A model generated the notes under the pieces. The model made no database searches. It saw only the letters and a list, made by a program, of their open reading frames with translations, and was not told the DNA's origin. Shown here in pieces: positions 21,425 through 29,000 of a stretch of 33,251 nt of DNA; the stretch's first letter is position 1; each line of letters begins with the position of its first letter. This DNA comes from a virus. The stretch covers positions 1 through 33,251 of the IMG/VR virus record IMGVR_UViG_3300034159_000061; one strand, given 5' to 3'. Position numbers and translations under genes: made by a program.

Positions 21425-22102
21425 ATGAAGAAGGCAATTTCAGCTAAGAGAACGCATCCGGCCATTGACACAATCAAGGCGCGTGTCGAAGAGCGGGTGA
21501 AAGCTGCCAACGTGTCGAGGAACGAAGCCTCCCGACGTGCCGGCCTCGGTCTGAGCTACGTGAACGACCTGATGTCCGACAGGTCGAGAGACCCGAGCCG
21601 TGAGTCGCTTGCGAAGCTTGGCGCCGTTCTGGATACCGACGCGGCGTATTTCTTCGGCGAGCAGGAAACCCCACGAATCACAAGGAAAACCGAATCGGAG
21701 GGGCGTCCCGCCGAGGTGGTGCACGGAACATCCTATCCACTCTATCAGATCGGCCTGACCGACCCGGATGGGTTTTTCGCGCTCAACGATTCGGCCAAGA
21801 GTATGATGCCGTCCCCCCTCAACAATGCCCGCGACGTATATTGCGTGTCCGTCCCCGATGATACGATGGCCCCTCGCTACCGGACCGGCGAGGCGGTGAT
21901 GGTCAATCCGAAGATGCCGGTGAAGCACGGCGGATTTGCGCTTATTCGTCAGTCGGACGACCGCGTCGCTATTCGTGAGGTCGTGTCCATATCGGTCGAC
22001 AAGATCACCGTTCGGTGCATCGGCGATCAGTCCATAGTTGAAATGCCCCGTGGCAGCGTCAAATCGCTCGAACGGATCATCGGAAGCTGGGAACTGGTCT
22101 AA
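21425..22102 (+). CDS. CI-like phage repressor (HTH + S24-like domain)
   Basis: A 225-residue protein with an XRE-type helix-turn-helix (about 25-75, NVSRNEASRRAGLGLSYVNDL) and a LexA/CI-like C-terminal domain (about 100-225). In the latter, PDDTMAPRYRTGE (144-156) stands where self-cleaving members have a Ser-Met pair, so the catalytic Ser position is T147; the usual catalytic Lys is replaced by R184 in VAIREV. It should bind as a dimer to sites flanking its own gene and repress both early operons. Loss of the dyad would make it non-cleavable; that is inference. Confidence 0.87.
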   Translation: MKKAISAKRTHPAIDTIKARVEERVKAANVSRNEASRRAGLGLSYVNDLMSDRSRDPSRESLAKLGAVLDTDAAYFFGEQETPRITRKTESEGRPAEVVHGTSYPLYQIGLTDPDGFFALNDSAKSMMPSPLNNARDVYCVSVPDDTMAPRYRTGEAVMVNPKMPVKHGGFALIRQSDDRVAIREVVSISVDKITVRCIGDQSIVEMPRGSVKSLERIIGSWELV

Positions 22103-22113
22103 CGCTGCTTTTG

Positions 22114-22142
22114 TCCGTCGCTATCCGTTGACATAACGGATA
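22114..22142. promoter_or_regulatory. Operator and candidate rightward early promoter
   Basis: TATCCGTT (22122-22129), 5-base spacer, AACGGATA (22135-22142) is a perfect palindrome; with the upstream TCCGT at 22114 it makes three half-sites. TTGACA (22128-22133) inside it can serve as a -35 for the rightward operon; the best -10 with 16-17 spacing (TATTGG at 22150) is poor. Confidence 0.72.
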
Positions 22143-22185
22143 GACGTGTTATTGGTCCGTTGCTGCTCGGGAGAGGCAACGGACC

Positions 22186-22572
22186 ATGCAATCCATCAAG
22201 CTTGTTATTCTGGAGTCGCCCTTCGCGGGCGATGTCGAAGCCAACCTCGCCTATGCGAGACGGGCCGCGAAGGACTGCTCGACGCGCAACGAGAGCGTCG
22301 CTGCTTCGCACCTTCTCTTCACTCAATTCCTTGACGATAACGTTCCGGCCGAGCGCGAAATGGGGATCGCGCTCGGCCTCGCGTGGCAGCGCGTCGCCGA
22401 CTACTCGGTCTTCTACACGGACCGAGGATGGTCGCGCGGAATGTTGCACGCGCTCGAAAGCGCGCTCGAAGAGCGGCGGCCGTACCTCGTTCGCGCGCTC
22501 GACGGTCCGGTTAAACTGCCGGACCCTACCGTTGACCCGGTCTACCGCCGCTTCAGCAAGGCGCGGTCATGA
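22186..22572 (+). CDS. DUF7768-type nucleoside deoxyribosyltransferase-like protein
   Basis: A 128-residue protein. LVILESPFAGDVEANLAYAR (6-25), AAKDCSTRNESVAASHLLF (27-45), VPAEREMGIALGLAW and DYSVFYTDRGWSRGM match the small Rossmann-like family (DUF7768, related to nucleoside 2-deoxyribosyltransferases) common in phages. The reaction is not proven for this group; handling of nucleotide pools or NAD-like molecules is possible. First gene of the rightward early operon, with GAGAGG upstream of its ATG. Confidence 0.75.
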   Translation: MQSIKLVILESPFAGDVEANLAYARRAAKDCSTRNESVAASHLLFTQFLDDNVPAEREMGIALGLAWQRVADYSVFYTDRGWSRGMLHALESALEERRPYLVRALDGPVKLPDPTVDPVYRRFSKARS

Positions 22573-22841
22573 GCGCACTCTACACCGAAAACGACGAAGC
22601 CCTCAACATGGTGCTCAAGGCGCTACGAGGCGCGGATATCGACTGCGCCCGCTTTCGCATCTCGATGATCGACACTGACTTCGCACGCGAGATCGAGGCG
22701 CTGATCCGCGCCTACGAGGTCAGGGATGCGATCGAGCGGATCGAGCGATACCTGGCCCCCAAATACCCGAGTGTCACCGCGTGCGCCTCGCATGTCGGCT
22801 CACCGAATCATTTCTCACAACTCGATAGGAGTCTTCTGTGA
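22569..22841 (+). CDS. Small hypothetical protein before the clamp gene
   Basis: A 90-residue, mostly helical acidic protein overlapping the previous gene by ATGA and the next by GTGA. It contains NMVLKALRGADIDCARFRIS and a charged helix EIEALIRAYEVRDAIERIER. No motif known. Confidence 0.66.
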   Translation: MSALYTENDEALNMVLKALRGADIDCARFRISMIDTDFAREIEALIRAYEVRDAIERIERYLAPKYPSVTACASHVGSPNHFSQLDRSLL

Positions 22842-24004
22842 AGCTGACCATCAACCGCGACCGCCTGGCCGACATCGTCACCCGTGGCGTGTCGAGCGCG
22901 CCGAAGAACTCGCCCTCGGTGATCGCCAACAACGCGCGGATCACCGTGCGGGACGGCAAACTGTCCATCGCGTCGACTGACTTCGAGATGATGGTCGAGG
23001 CGTCCGGCGAATGCGCGATGGAGCGTGGCGGTGTGACCACCGTGGATGCTGCCAAGCTGAAGATGACGGTCGATCGACTGCCGAAGGGTGTCGAGGTGTC
23101 GTTGACGTATGACGACGCCAAGCACGACCTGATCATGAAGGCGGGGCGCTCCCGCGTGACGTTCCCGACGCTCGCCGCCGAAGACTGGCCTGCGCGCGCC
23201 ATGAATATGGACGGTGCGGAGTTCAAGCTGTCCGGCGCCGATCTCGCTCGCCTGTTCGGCCATACCGCGCAGGCTCTCTCGCCGGCCCCCGGTTCGCCGA
23301 TGGCCGGCGTGTTCCTCCATGTCCGAGAGACCGGGCAGGCCCCGCAGCTTGCCGCTGTCGGCACCACGGGGATGATCCTGATCCTTGCTTCGATCGCGGT
23401 GCCGAGCGGCGCCGAGAACATGCCGGGCAAGACGGGGCAACCGGCCGGTGTCATCCTCAGCGCCGAGACCGTCAATTCCGTGCTGCGCCTCTTCCGCGCT
23501 GCCGAAGAGGTCGATGTCGTTGTCAACGAAAGCTCGATCCTCTTCCGAACCAGCGACATCCATTTCTGCTCTGCCATGTTGGTCGGCACCTATCCCAACT
23601 ATCAGCCCTTGGTGAGTTCGCCGTCAGAGAACCGCGTTCTCGTCGACCGCGCGCTCTGCATCAACACGGTATCGCTGCTCGAACCCTTCGCGTCGAAGGA
23701 ACTTGGTCACCGCCTGCAATGCGCCGGCTCCGATGAGGGGTTCGTGGTCGCGGTCGGCAGTCAGACCGGCGGCGGCGTGGATGTCGTCGAGGCGGAGATC
23801 GACGGCGAGATCGAAGCGTTCGGCGTGAACGGGCAGTTCATGAAGACGATGCTCAATTCGTTCAAGACCGAGACCGTCGCGCTGCACCCCGACGCCCGAC
23901 AGCGCCGCGTGATGTTCAAGTCGGATGGCGAGCCCGACCTGATCGGCGTCATCGCCATGATGAACATCACCACCGACCTGGCCGAAGGCCCGAAGCATGA
24001 GTAA
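22838..24004 (+). CDS. dnaN: Phage-encoded DNA polymerase III beta subunit (sliding clamp)
   Basis: A 388-residue protein of clamp length, starting with GTG that overlaps the previous stop. The three repeats are visible: the first starts MKLTINRDRLADIVTRGVSSAP and includes ARITVRDGKLSIASTDFEMM; the second has MAGVFLHV and VGTTGMILILAS; the third runs from LVDRALCINTV to the end. The clamp encircles DNA and tethers polymerases. The peptide-binding pocket residues cannot be judged by eye. No phage polymerase lies in the window, so it may capture the host polymerase. Overlaps the next gene by eight bases. Confidence 0.88.
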   Translation: MKLTINRDRLADIVTRGVSSAPKNSPSVIANNARITVRDGKLSIASTDFEMMVEASGECAMERGGVTTVDAAKLKMTVDRLPKGVEVSLTYDDAKHDLIMKAGRSRVTFPTLAAEDWPARAMNMDGAEFKLSGADLARLFGHTAQALSPAPGSPMAGVFLHVRETGQAPQLAAVGTTGMILILASIAVPSGAENMPGKTGQPAGVILSAETVNSVLRLFRAAEEVDVVVNESSILFRTSDIHFCSAMLVGTYPNYQPLVSSPSENRVLVDRALCINTVSLLEPFASKELGHRLQCAGSDEGFVVAVGSQTGGGVDVVEAEIDGEIEAFGVNGQFMKTMLNSFKTETVALHPDARQRRVMFKSDGEPDLIGVIAMMNITTDLAEGPKHE

Positions 24005-24491
24005 CCGCCATCGGGCGAGGGCGGCTCGGCGCACGGTGACCATGCCGGAACGCGTCGGGCCGCATGTGAAGTTGGTCTTCGCAGAAATGGCCCGACTCCA
24101 GTTCACGTATGACGAAGTGGAAGAGGGGTCCGGCGTTCGCCGGGCTTCAATGAAAGCGTGGCGGCGAAAGAACCGGCCTGGTCTCGAGTCGCTCGAAGCC
24201 GTGCTCGGATTTCTCGGGTGGGACTTCGTCGCGGTGCCCCGCGCGAAGATGCTACCCGATGAAGTCCGTGCCGAGCTTCAGCCGATCGCCGACAAGCTCG
24301 GTCTCACGATGCCGCAAACGGTCCTTGCGCTGATCGAGATTGTGACCGGCATCCACGAACGCTTTCCGTTCCTACGCGATCCGACCGCCGTCAAGCCGGT
24401 TCGATTCCGGGGGAATCGTAAGCAGAAGATCGTCATTCATCCGGATCAATACGCACTCTTGCAGGATGTACCAACCCATGTCGCGCACTGA
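23997..24491 (+). CDS. XRE-like DNA-binding protein
   Basis: A 164-residue protein with a basic start (MSNRHRARAARRTVTMPERV) and an HTH-like part at about 20-85 (LQFTYDEVEEGSGVRRASMKAW, then LESLEAVLGFLGWDFVAVPR), a pattern of lambda-repressor-like domains. The second half is helical and basic at the end (RFRGNRKQKIVIHP). It overlaps the clamp gene by eight bases and may regulate the operon or serve with the clamp. Confidence 0.7.
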   Translation: MSNRHRARAARRTVTMPERVGPHVKLVFAEMARLQFTYDEVEEGSGVRRASMKAWRRKNRPGLESLEAVLGFLGWDFVAVPRAKMLPDEVRAELQPIADKLGLTMPQTVLALIEIVTGIHERFPFLRDPTAVKPVRFRGNRKQKIVIHPDQYALLQDVPTHVAH

Positions 24492-24681
24492 CGACCCGAC
24501 CACCAATCAGATGATCGAGGCTGCGATCTCGCGCGGGGCAAAGCCGACCGAAGATTCGGTTGCGCAGGCGCTGCTCGACGCTCGGTTCCGGCACTTCGAG
24601 ATCACCATGCGGCTTGACGCCGTGATTGCGGGCGTCCGTGGCATCCGCCGCACCTTCGAAACCGTGCGGGACTTGGACTGA
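24478..24681 (+). CDS. Small hypothetical protein
   Basis: A 67-residue protein from the ATG at 24478 (an ATG at 24466 is an alternative), overlapping the previous gene by 14 bases. It is helical: DPTTNQMIEAAISRGA, VAQALLDARFRHFEITMRLD. Its last base is shared with the next start (TGATG). Function unknown. Confidence 0.6.
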   Translation: MSRTDDPTTNQMIEAAISRGAKPTEDSVAQALLDARFRHFEITMRLDAVIAGVRGIRRTFETVRDLD

Positions 24682-24920
24682 TGCCGAGAAGGTCCATTCA
24701 AGGGAGTTGTCACGGCTGCCGATTTGCGAAGTGGGATCGAACGGCCAGCGGGCGACTGCATCCGAGCGGTGCGGGTCGATGCACATATGTCATGCCCCGC
24801 ATTACGTTGCCGGCGGCGTACTACTTCAGTGGTGATCGCGATCAGCCAACCGTGGGCGGTGGCTTCATCGAGCGTCGCCAGGGCCACACGAACTGCCCGA
24901 CTTGGGAGCTTCAGGAATGA
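24681..24920 (+). CDS. Small zinc-binding phage protein
   Basis: A 79-residue protein with CHGCRFAKWD (10-19), GRC (32-34) and CPTW near the end, i.e. a Cys4 site. The pattern C..C.fa.wd.t..G...P...GrC ... CptW is one I associate with conserved small phage proteins. Binding of nucleic acid or protein is inferred. It is coupled to the next gene by ATGA. Confidence 0.68.
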   Translation: MPRRSIQGSCHGCRFAKWDRTASGRLHPSGAGRCTYVMPRITLPAAYYFSGDRDQPTVGGGFIERRQGHTNCPTWELQE

Positions 24921-25378
24921 GCTGGGATCAACGCTGGATGTCGCTTGCGCAGCACGTCGCGCAATGGAGCAAGGATCGCAGCCGGAAGATCGGTTGCGTG
25001 ATCGTCGATGACCGGCAGGTCTTGGTGTCGCTCGGATGGAACGGCTTCCCGCGCGGGATCAACGACGACATCGGATACCGGCACGCGAAGCCCGGTAAGT
25101 ACCTTTGGACCGAGCACGCAGAGCGGAACGCGATCTTCAACGCCGCTGCGAAGGGCGTGAGTACGTTCGGCTGCACGATCTATCTGCCGTGGTTTCCGTG
25201 CCCCGATTGCGCGCGGGGCATCATTCAGGCGGGCATCACCGATGTCGTCGGCGTGAAGTCCGATCCCAGCGATCCGCAGTGGGGCGACATGATGGAATTG
25301 TCGCGCCTCATGCTGCTCGAAGCCGGCGTCAAGGTGCGGTTCATTGATTGGCTCGAAGCACCGAAGGCGGCATCGTGA
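24917..25378 (+). CDS. dCMP-deaminase-like cytidine deaminase
   Basis: A 153-residue protein from the ATG at 24917. The zinc-dependent deaminase motif is complete: HAERN (67-71) with H67 and E69, and PCPDC (94-98) with C95 and C98. QWSKDRSRKIGCVIV and GWNGFPRGIND match the dCMP deaminase group (ComEB-like), which makes dUMP from dCMP for thymidine synthesis. In phages it supports DNA replication or base modification. It ends in GTGA coupled to the methyltransferase. Confidence 0.87.
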   Translation: MSWDQRWMSLAQHVAQWSKDRSRKIGCVIVDDRQVLVSLGWNGFPRGINDDIGYRHAKPGKYLWTEHAERNAIFNAAAKGVSTFGCTIYLPWFPCPDCARGIIQAGITDVVGVKSDPSDPQWGDMMELSRLMLLEAGVKVRFIDWLEAPKAAS

Positions 25379-26625
25379 ATGTGGCTGTACGTCCCCTCAA
25401 CCTCATCTCCCTCTGTACCGGCGGCGGCGGGCTCGACCTCGGAATCGAGTTGGCAGTGCCAAGCGCTCGAAGCGTCGTGTGTGTCGAGAGGGAAGCACAC
25501 GCCGTCGCGAACCTGGTCGCAGCGATGCAACAGGGCCTCTTACATGAGGCTGCTATTTGGAGCGATGTCACCACCTTCAACGGCCGCCCGTGGCGTGGTC
25601 TTGTGGATGGAGTTATTGGCGGCATCCCGTGCCAGCCTCACTCCGTCGCCGGTCTCAGACTCGCCGAGGACGACGAGCGAGACCTTTGGTCGGCCGCGCG
25701 GCGGATCATCGTCCAATCGCGTCCGTGGTTCTTCTTCATCGAGAACGTCGGCGGCTTCGTCACGTCAGGCGGCCTCGAACGACTTTGGCGAGAGGTTCGT
25801 CGCCTTGGTTACGAGCCTGAGATCGGACTTTTCACTGCGTCAGAGGTTGGCGCGAGCCACCGTCGCGAACGCTGCTTTGTCCTCTGCGTGGCCGACACCG
25901 AAGATCATCAATGGCGGCGCGAACTCGCAGCGGGAAGCGCGGGGAGCCGGCGGACCGGATTTGCAAGAGATGATCAAGATGTGGCCGACGCCGGCAGCGC
26001 GCGACTGGAAGGGCGCGAACGGCGAAGCGCACTTGGAGAACGGCACGGGCCGGCTGCACCTGGATCAATTACCGAACTTCGTCGAGCACCTTTGGTACAC
26101 GCCGAGCGTGCCGAACGGCGGTCGGGCGTTGAACGACAACACGTCGGCGACCGGGATGCAGCCGGACGGCACGAAGAGGCAAGTCGGTTTGGAGAATCAG
26201 GTTCGTCGCTGGCACGGCAATCCGCAGGCCGTGAACGAGAACGAGCCGCAGCAATGGCCGACTCCGACCTCGCTGTCATTCTCGGAGAGCCATCAGCCGG
26301 GCAACTCACGCGGCTACAATATCACGATGGACTTGGCCTCTTCGCTCCGGGACCGTCTGACCTCACCGGATGGCATCGAGCACTTGAAATTGCGCCGCAC
26401 CTTGAACCCGCAATTTGTAGAATGGTTGATGGGCTGGCCGCTCGGTTGGACCTCTCTGGCCCTCATGCCGCTCGCATTGAGAGACTTCGCATGCTCGGCA
26501 ACGGCGTTGTCCCACTGGAAGCAGCATATGCGTTTCGCACTCTCGCAACTCGATTGTCCCGCCGATCCGCCCGTGCAACACAGCTTGTTCGGATGATGGC
26601 AGAAGGAGGACTAAATGGGCACTGA
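25375..26625 (+). CDS. DNA cytosine-C5 methyltransferase
   Basis: A 416-residue protein starting with GTG overlapped with the previous TGA. Motif I LCTGGGGLDLGIE (13-25), IV GGIPCQP with catalytic C86, VI FIENVGG (121-127), VIII HRRERCFVL (162-170) and X LRMLGNGVVPLEAAYAF (371-387) are all present, so the enzyme looks complete. The stretch between VIII and X (about 175-330) is low-complexity, rich in Arg/Ala/Gly/Glu, which is unusual for a target-recognition domain. A second conserved frame overlaps that part. It would methylate phage DNA against restriction. Confidence 0.88.
   Translation: MNVAVRPLNLISLCTGGGGLDLGIELAVPSARSVVCVEREAHAVANLVAAMQQGLLHEAAIWSDVTTFNGRPWRGLVDGVIGGIPCQPHSVAGLRLAEDDERDLWSAARRIIVQSRPWFFFIENVGGFVTSGGLERLWREVRRLGYEPEIGLFTASEVGASHRRERCFVLCVADTEDHQWRRELAAGSAGSRRTGFARDDQDVADAGSARLEGRERRSALGERHGPAAPGSITELRRAPLVHAERAERRSGVERQHVGDRDAAGRHEEASRFGESGSSLARQSAGRERERAAAMADSDLAVILGEPSAGQLTRLQYHDGLGLFAPGPSDLTGWHRALEIAPHLEPAICRMVDGLAARLDLSGPHAARIERLRMLGNGVVPLEAAYAFRTLATRLSRRSARATQLVRMMAEGGLNGH
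25970..26596 (+). CDS. Overlapping-frame 'WPTP' protein inside the methyltransferase gene
   Basis: In the +1 frame relative to the methyltransferase, a 208-residue reading frame starts at ATG 25970. It contains MWPTPAARDWKGANG (4-18), a second QQWPTPTSLS (95-103), NPQFVEWLMGWPLGW (146-160) and CSATALSHWKQHM (175-187). I recall exactly this set from phage proteins encoded at this place near methyltransferases. A TTG start at 25877 would add another WPTP copy. The shadow explanation is unlikely because these motifs are non-random in GC-rich DNA. Function unknown; translation from an own start or by frameshift is open. Confidence 0.6.
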   Translation: MIKMWPTPAARDWKGANGEAHLENGTGRLHLDQLPNFVEHLWYTPSVPNGGRALNDNTSATGMQPDGTKRQVGLENQVRRWHGNPQAVNENEPQQWPTPTSLSFSESHQPGNSRGYNITMDLASSLRDRLTSPDGIEHLKLRRTLNPQFVEWLMGWPLGWTSLALMPLALRDFACSATALSHWKQHMRFALSQLDCPADPPVQHSLFG

Positions 26626-27058
26626 TATTAACATCCGCGCCGAGCGCAAAATCGATGGAGTGTGGACTGTTGTCGAGGTCTCCGCCTTCGACTGTCGGTC
26701 CTACGGGGTGTTTGGCTTCCTCGCCAATGTTCGGAACTACTCACGCATCCCGCCGATCGCCGAACTACGCGGTCTGCCAAACGACTGTTCGGTGGCAGCT
26801 AGCGATTGGCTGGAAGACTGTCATTCCACGTCGTGGCTTTCGATTGCCGAGTTGCTTGCGTTTGACTATGACCAGACGTTCGAGGATCGCCGGACTAGCA
26901 AGACGATAGGCAACGTGACGATCGGGAACCATACTGCCGAGCCCGGCGGCGGTAAGAAAATGACGATCCGCGAGTTCTTGGGTGAGCGGTTTTTCGAGGA
27001 TTTGGGTCGCCTTCAGCAGAGTGGTGCCGAGCGCATCGTATTTGGATTCGACTCATGA
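26615..27058 (+). CDS. Conserved phage protein of unknown function
   Basis: A 147-residue protein with AGGAGG seven bases before the ATG. It starts MGTDINIRAERKIDG, then has GVFGFLANVRNYSRIPPI and ELRGLP, LEDCHSTSWLSIAELLAFDYD, and a C-terminal FGFDS. This layout is one I have seen in phage proteins with a 'R.Y..FgfLAgVRN ... RGLP' block. A role is not known. It ends ATGA with a 12-codon frame. Confidence 0.74.
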   Translation: MGTDINIRAERKIDGVWTVVEVSAFDCRSYGVFGFLANVRNYSRIPPIAELRGLPNDCSVAASDWLEDCHSTSWLSIAELLAFDYDQTFEDRRTSKTIGNVTIGNHTAEPGGGKKMTIREFLGERFFEDLGRLQQSGAERIVFGFDS

Positions 27059-27090
27059 ACCAGATACTCGAACGGCAGAAGGAAGGGTAG
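27055..27090 (+). CDS. 11-codon coupled mini-frame
   Basis: ATGA-coupled after the previous gene: MNQILERQKEG then TAG, followed after three bases by the GTG start of the next gene. It may serve only to carry ribosomes across to that gene. AGAAGGAAGGG inside it is the ribosome site of the next start. Confidence 0.35.
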   Translation: MNQILERQKEG

Positions 27091-27093
27091 GCG

Positions 27094-27384
27094 GTGAGCC
27101 ACCTTGACCGACAACTGACAAGTCTGGCGGGGCGCGATACGCCCCCCATGATCGAACGCGTCGAGCGCGCGCTGCTTGTGCTCGCCTACCTAGTCGAGAT
27201 CGACGGTGACGTGCATTTGCCGATGTACGAAGTCTTTGAGTCGAAGCTTGACGAACTGCGGAGCAAAGCGGATGTTCGCCAGCGCGCGAGGAACCGTTTG
27301 CACTCATTCATGGGTCACAACGACAACACCGCCATCACCGACCGCGCACCAAGGCCGCTGGCGGCTTTAGGGCGATCTGCTTAA
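27094..27384 (+). CDS. Small hypothetical protein at the end of the rightward operon
   Basis: A 96-residue protein starting with GTG after GGAAGGG. It has a long helical part (MIERVERALLVLAYLVEIDG, FESKLDELRSKADVRQRARNRL). Its last 50 bases overlap the 3' end of the convergent integrase gene. No motif is visible. Confidence 0.62.
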   Translation: MSHLDRQLTSLAGRDTPPMIERVERALLVLAYLVEIDGDVHLPMYEVFESKLDELRSKADVRQRARNRLHSFMGHNDNTAITDRAPRPLAALGRSA

Positions 27385-28660
27385 GGTACTTCTGCTTCAG
27401 GTCGAGTGAAGGCCCCTTGCCATATTTCGGTTTCTTCGAGTCGTGGCCCATCAGACTATCGATCAAGCTATCCTGCGCCTCGATCGCAACGAGACGATCC
27501 TTGAAGCTGTGCCGTAGCGAATAGACGGTGTGGTCCTTCGTTGGTCGCAGACCGTTCTCTTGCAAGAATTTGTTCGCCACCGCCGAGAACCCTGACGAGT
27601 TGTCGTGGTATCGCTTGAAGCCGGAACGCATCTTCTTTAGAGCCGGCAGCGCGCAGCCGACCAGTGGAATCTCGCGGTCGCTGTGCTCGGTCTTCATCCG
27701 CCGCCCGTCTGGCATCACCCGAACGTAAGGGATCGGCGCGTCGAGGAAGATTGTGCTCGCGTTGAGGTTTAGAATCTCGGATGGGCGCAAGCCCGTGTCG
27801 GCGATGATATAGATCACCATTCGGGCCTCTTCGTTGAGCCCGTCGAGCGCCCCGTTCGCCAGAATGTGATTCTGGATGAAGTCGGTGTCATAGGGCGTCG
27901 GGTCTTTCTCCGTCTCGCCCTTCAGCCGCAGGCCATGGAAGAAATCGGGGAGCCCGAGCCGGCGAATGATGCTCAGTTCCTTGAGCATGCCGCTCAACTG
28001 GCCGATCTGCTTGTTTGCTGTCTTGGCCGCGATCCCCTCGTTGATCACGCGGCCCCGCCAATGCTCCCGGAAGGTGAGGGCGTCGTCGTGCGTGATCTCG
28101 GTGATTGGCTTGTCACGGCCGATCACTTCAAGGAACGCTTCAACGGCGCGCGTCCGCCCGTTCGTCCAAATGCGAAGCTGGTCTTCGGACAGGTCGAGCG
28201 TGTCTTCCGCGATCTCGGATCGATATTCGGGGAAGATTTGGGAGATCAGCGGGACTTGCCGCTTGGCGGTGCCTAGCAGGGCCGCACGCGCGATTGGATC
28301 GTTGACCGCGCCGTTCTGCCCCAAGGCTTCGACGCGCGCCAGTTGGGCCTCGAATGGCTGTTGTAGGAGCATCGCGTTGTCGATGTAGTCGAAGCCCAGC
28401 GACCGCGCCCGCTGCCGGGCGGCGGTGTAGCTGGTCAGTTCCTCCCGTGGCCTGCCGCTGGCGAGGCCGCGCCAAAACGCTTCGAGTTCCTTGTTGAGGC
28501 GATCGGCGACGACACCGGCGCGCCGGCCGAGTCGATCCTCTGCGATCCTGATCTTGGTCGAATGCCGGATGACCTTGCGAGGGTCGAGCGCGGCGTATTC
28601 AGTTGGCACGCGGCGTTGGAAGTGCCATGTGCCGTTGCGGCGCGTGAGGAAGTCGGACAT
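27335..28660 (-). CDS. Tyrosine-type site-specific integrase
   Basis: A 441-residue protein from the ATG at 28660; an upstream ATG at 28729 would add 23 residues. The N-terminus (FLTRRNGTWHFQRRVPTEYA) is the DUF6538-type arm-binding segment. The catalytic part has DTGLRPSEILNL (first Arg), YSLRHSF (second Arg; the first His of HxxR reads Tyr), LMGH and KYGKG with the probable nucleophile Tyr. It should integrate and excise the phage between tRNA-derived attachment sites. It points into the prophage, 120 bases from the proposed attachment site. Confidence 0.9.
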   Translation of the reverse strand: MSDFLTRRNGTWHFQRRVPTEYAALDPRKVIRHSTKIRIAEDRLGRRAGVVADRLNKELEAFWRGLASGRPREELTSYTAARQRARSLGFDYIDNAMLLQQPFEAQLARVEALGQNGAVNDPIARAALLGTAKRQVPLISQIFPEYRSEIAEDTLDLSEDQLRIWTNGRTRAVEAFLEVIGRDKPITEITHDDALTFREHWRGRVINEGIAAKTANKQIGQLSGMLKELSIIRRLGLPDFFHGLRLKGETEKDPTPYDTDFIQNHILANGALDGLNEEARMVIYIIADTGLRPSEILNLNASTIFLDAPIPYVRVMPDGRRMKTEHSDREIPLVGCALPALKKMRSGFKRYHDNSSGFSAVANKFLQENGLRPTKDHTVYSLRHSFKDRLVAIEAQDSLIDSLMGHDSKKPKYGKGPSLDLKQKYLKQIALKPPAALVRGR

Positions 28661-29000
28661 TGGAAACCCGCCAACGATGTAGGACGTTTTGTAGGACGTT
28701 TCCTTGCATCGCGGATGTTGGAAAAGCAAGCAAAATCAAAGAAATTGCTGCAAATTGCGGGTCGCGCGCGCTCCACGCGGAGCCCTTCACCCGCTCCAGT
28801 CCCAAGATCTTCCAGTCCCAAGACCTTCGTCGGCCTTCTGACCAGACCGGTCCGACTGCAAAGTTCGGTTTTGGACCGTTCCGAACAATCGGATGCGGGG
28901 CTCCGCTGCCAGAGAGCCCGTCACGCGCGTTGGCCGGATCGCTATCCCTGTCGTATGGCTGTCCCTCTCGTTCGTCCTGCGCCCGAGCCTCGACGCGAAC
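28661..29000. other. Integrase-side intergenic region with the attachment site
   Basis: No gene. It holds the direct repeat GTAGGACGTTT twice in a row (28679-28703 area), a small palindrome GCTCCACGCGGAGC (28770-28783), the tRNA remnant and, just right of it, the imperfect tandem GTCCCAAGATCTTCCA / GTCCCAAGACCTTCG. Everything to the right of about 28800 I take as host DNA. Confidence 0.6.
28783..28798 (+). other. Putative attR: 3' end of tRNA-Gly
   Basis: CCCTTCACCCGCTCCA equals the T-stem 3' half (CCCTT), acceptor 3' half (CACCCGC), discriminator T and CCA of alphaproteobacterial tRNA-Gly genes. The preceding bases do not continue the T-loop (TTCGATT would be expected), so it is only a fragment. 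Lying behind an integrase gene it fits the crossover core left by integration. Confidence 0.72.

Noticed and set aside
27351-27368. GGCCGCTGGCGGC hairpin as a bidirectional terminator
   Set aside because: It lies in coding sequence of both convergent genes and the loop would be too tight for the longest stem.
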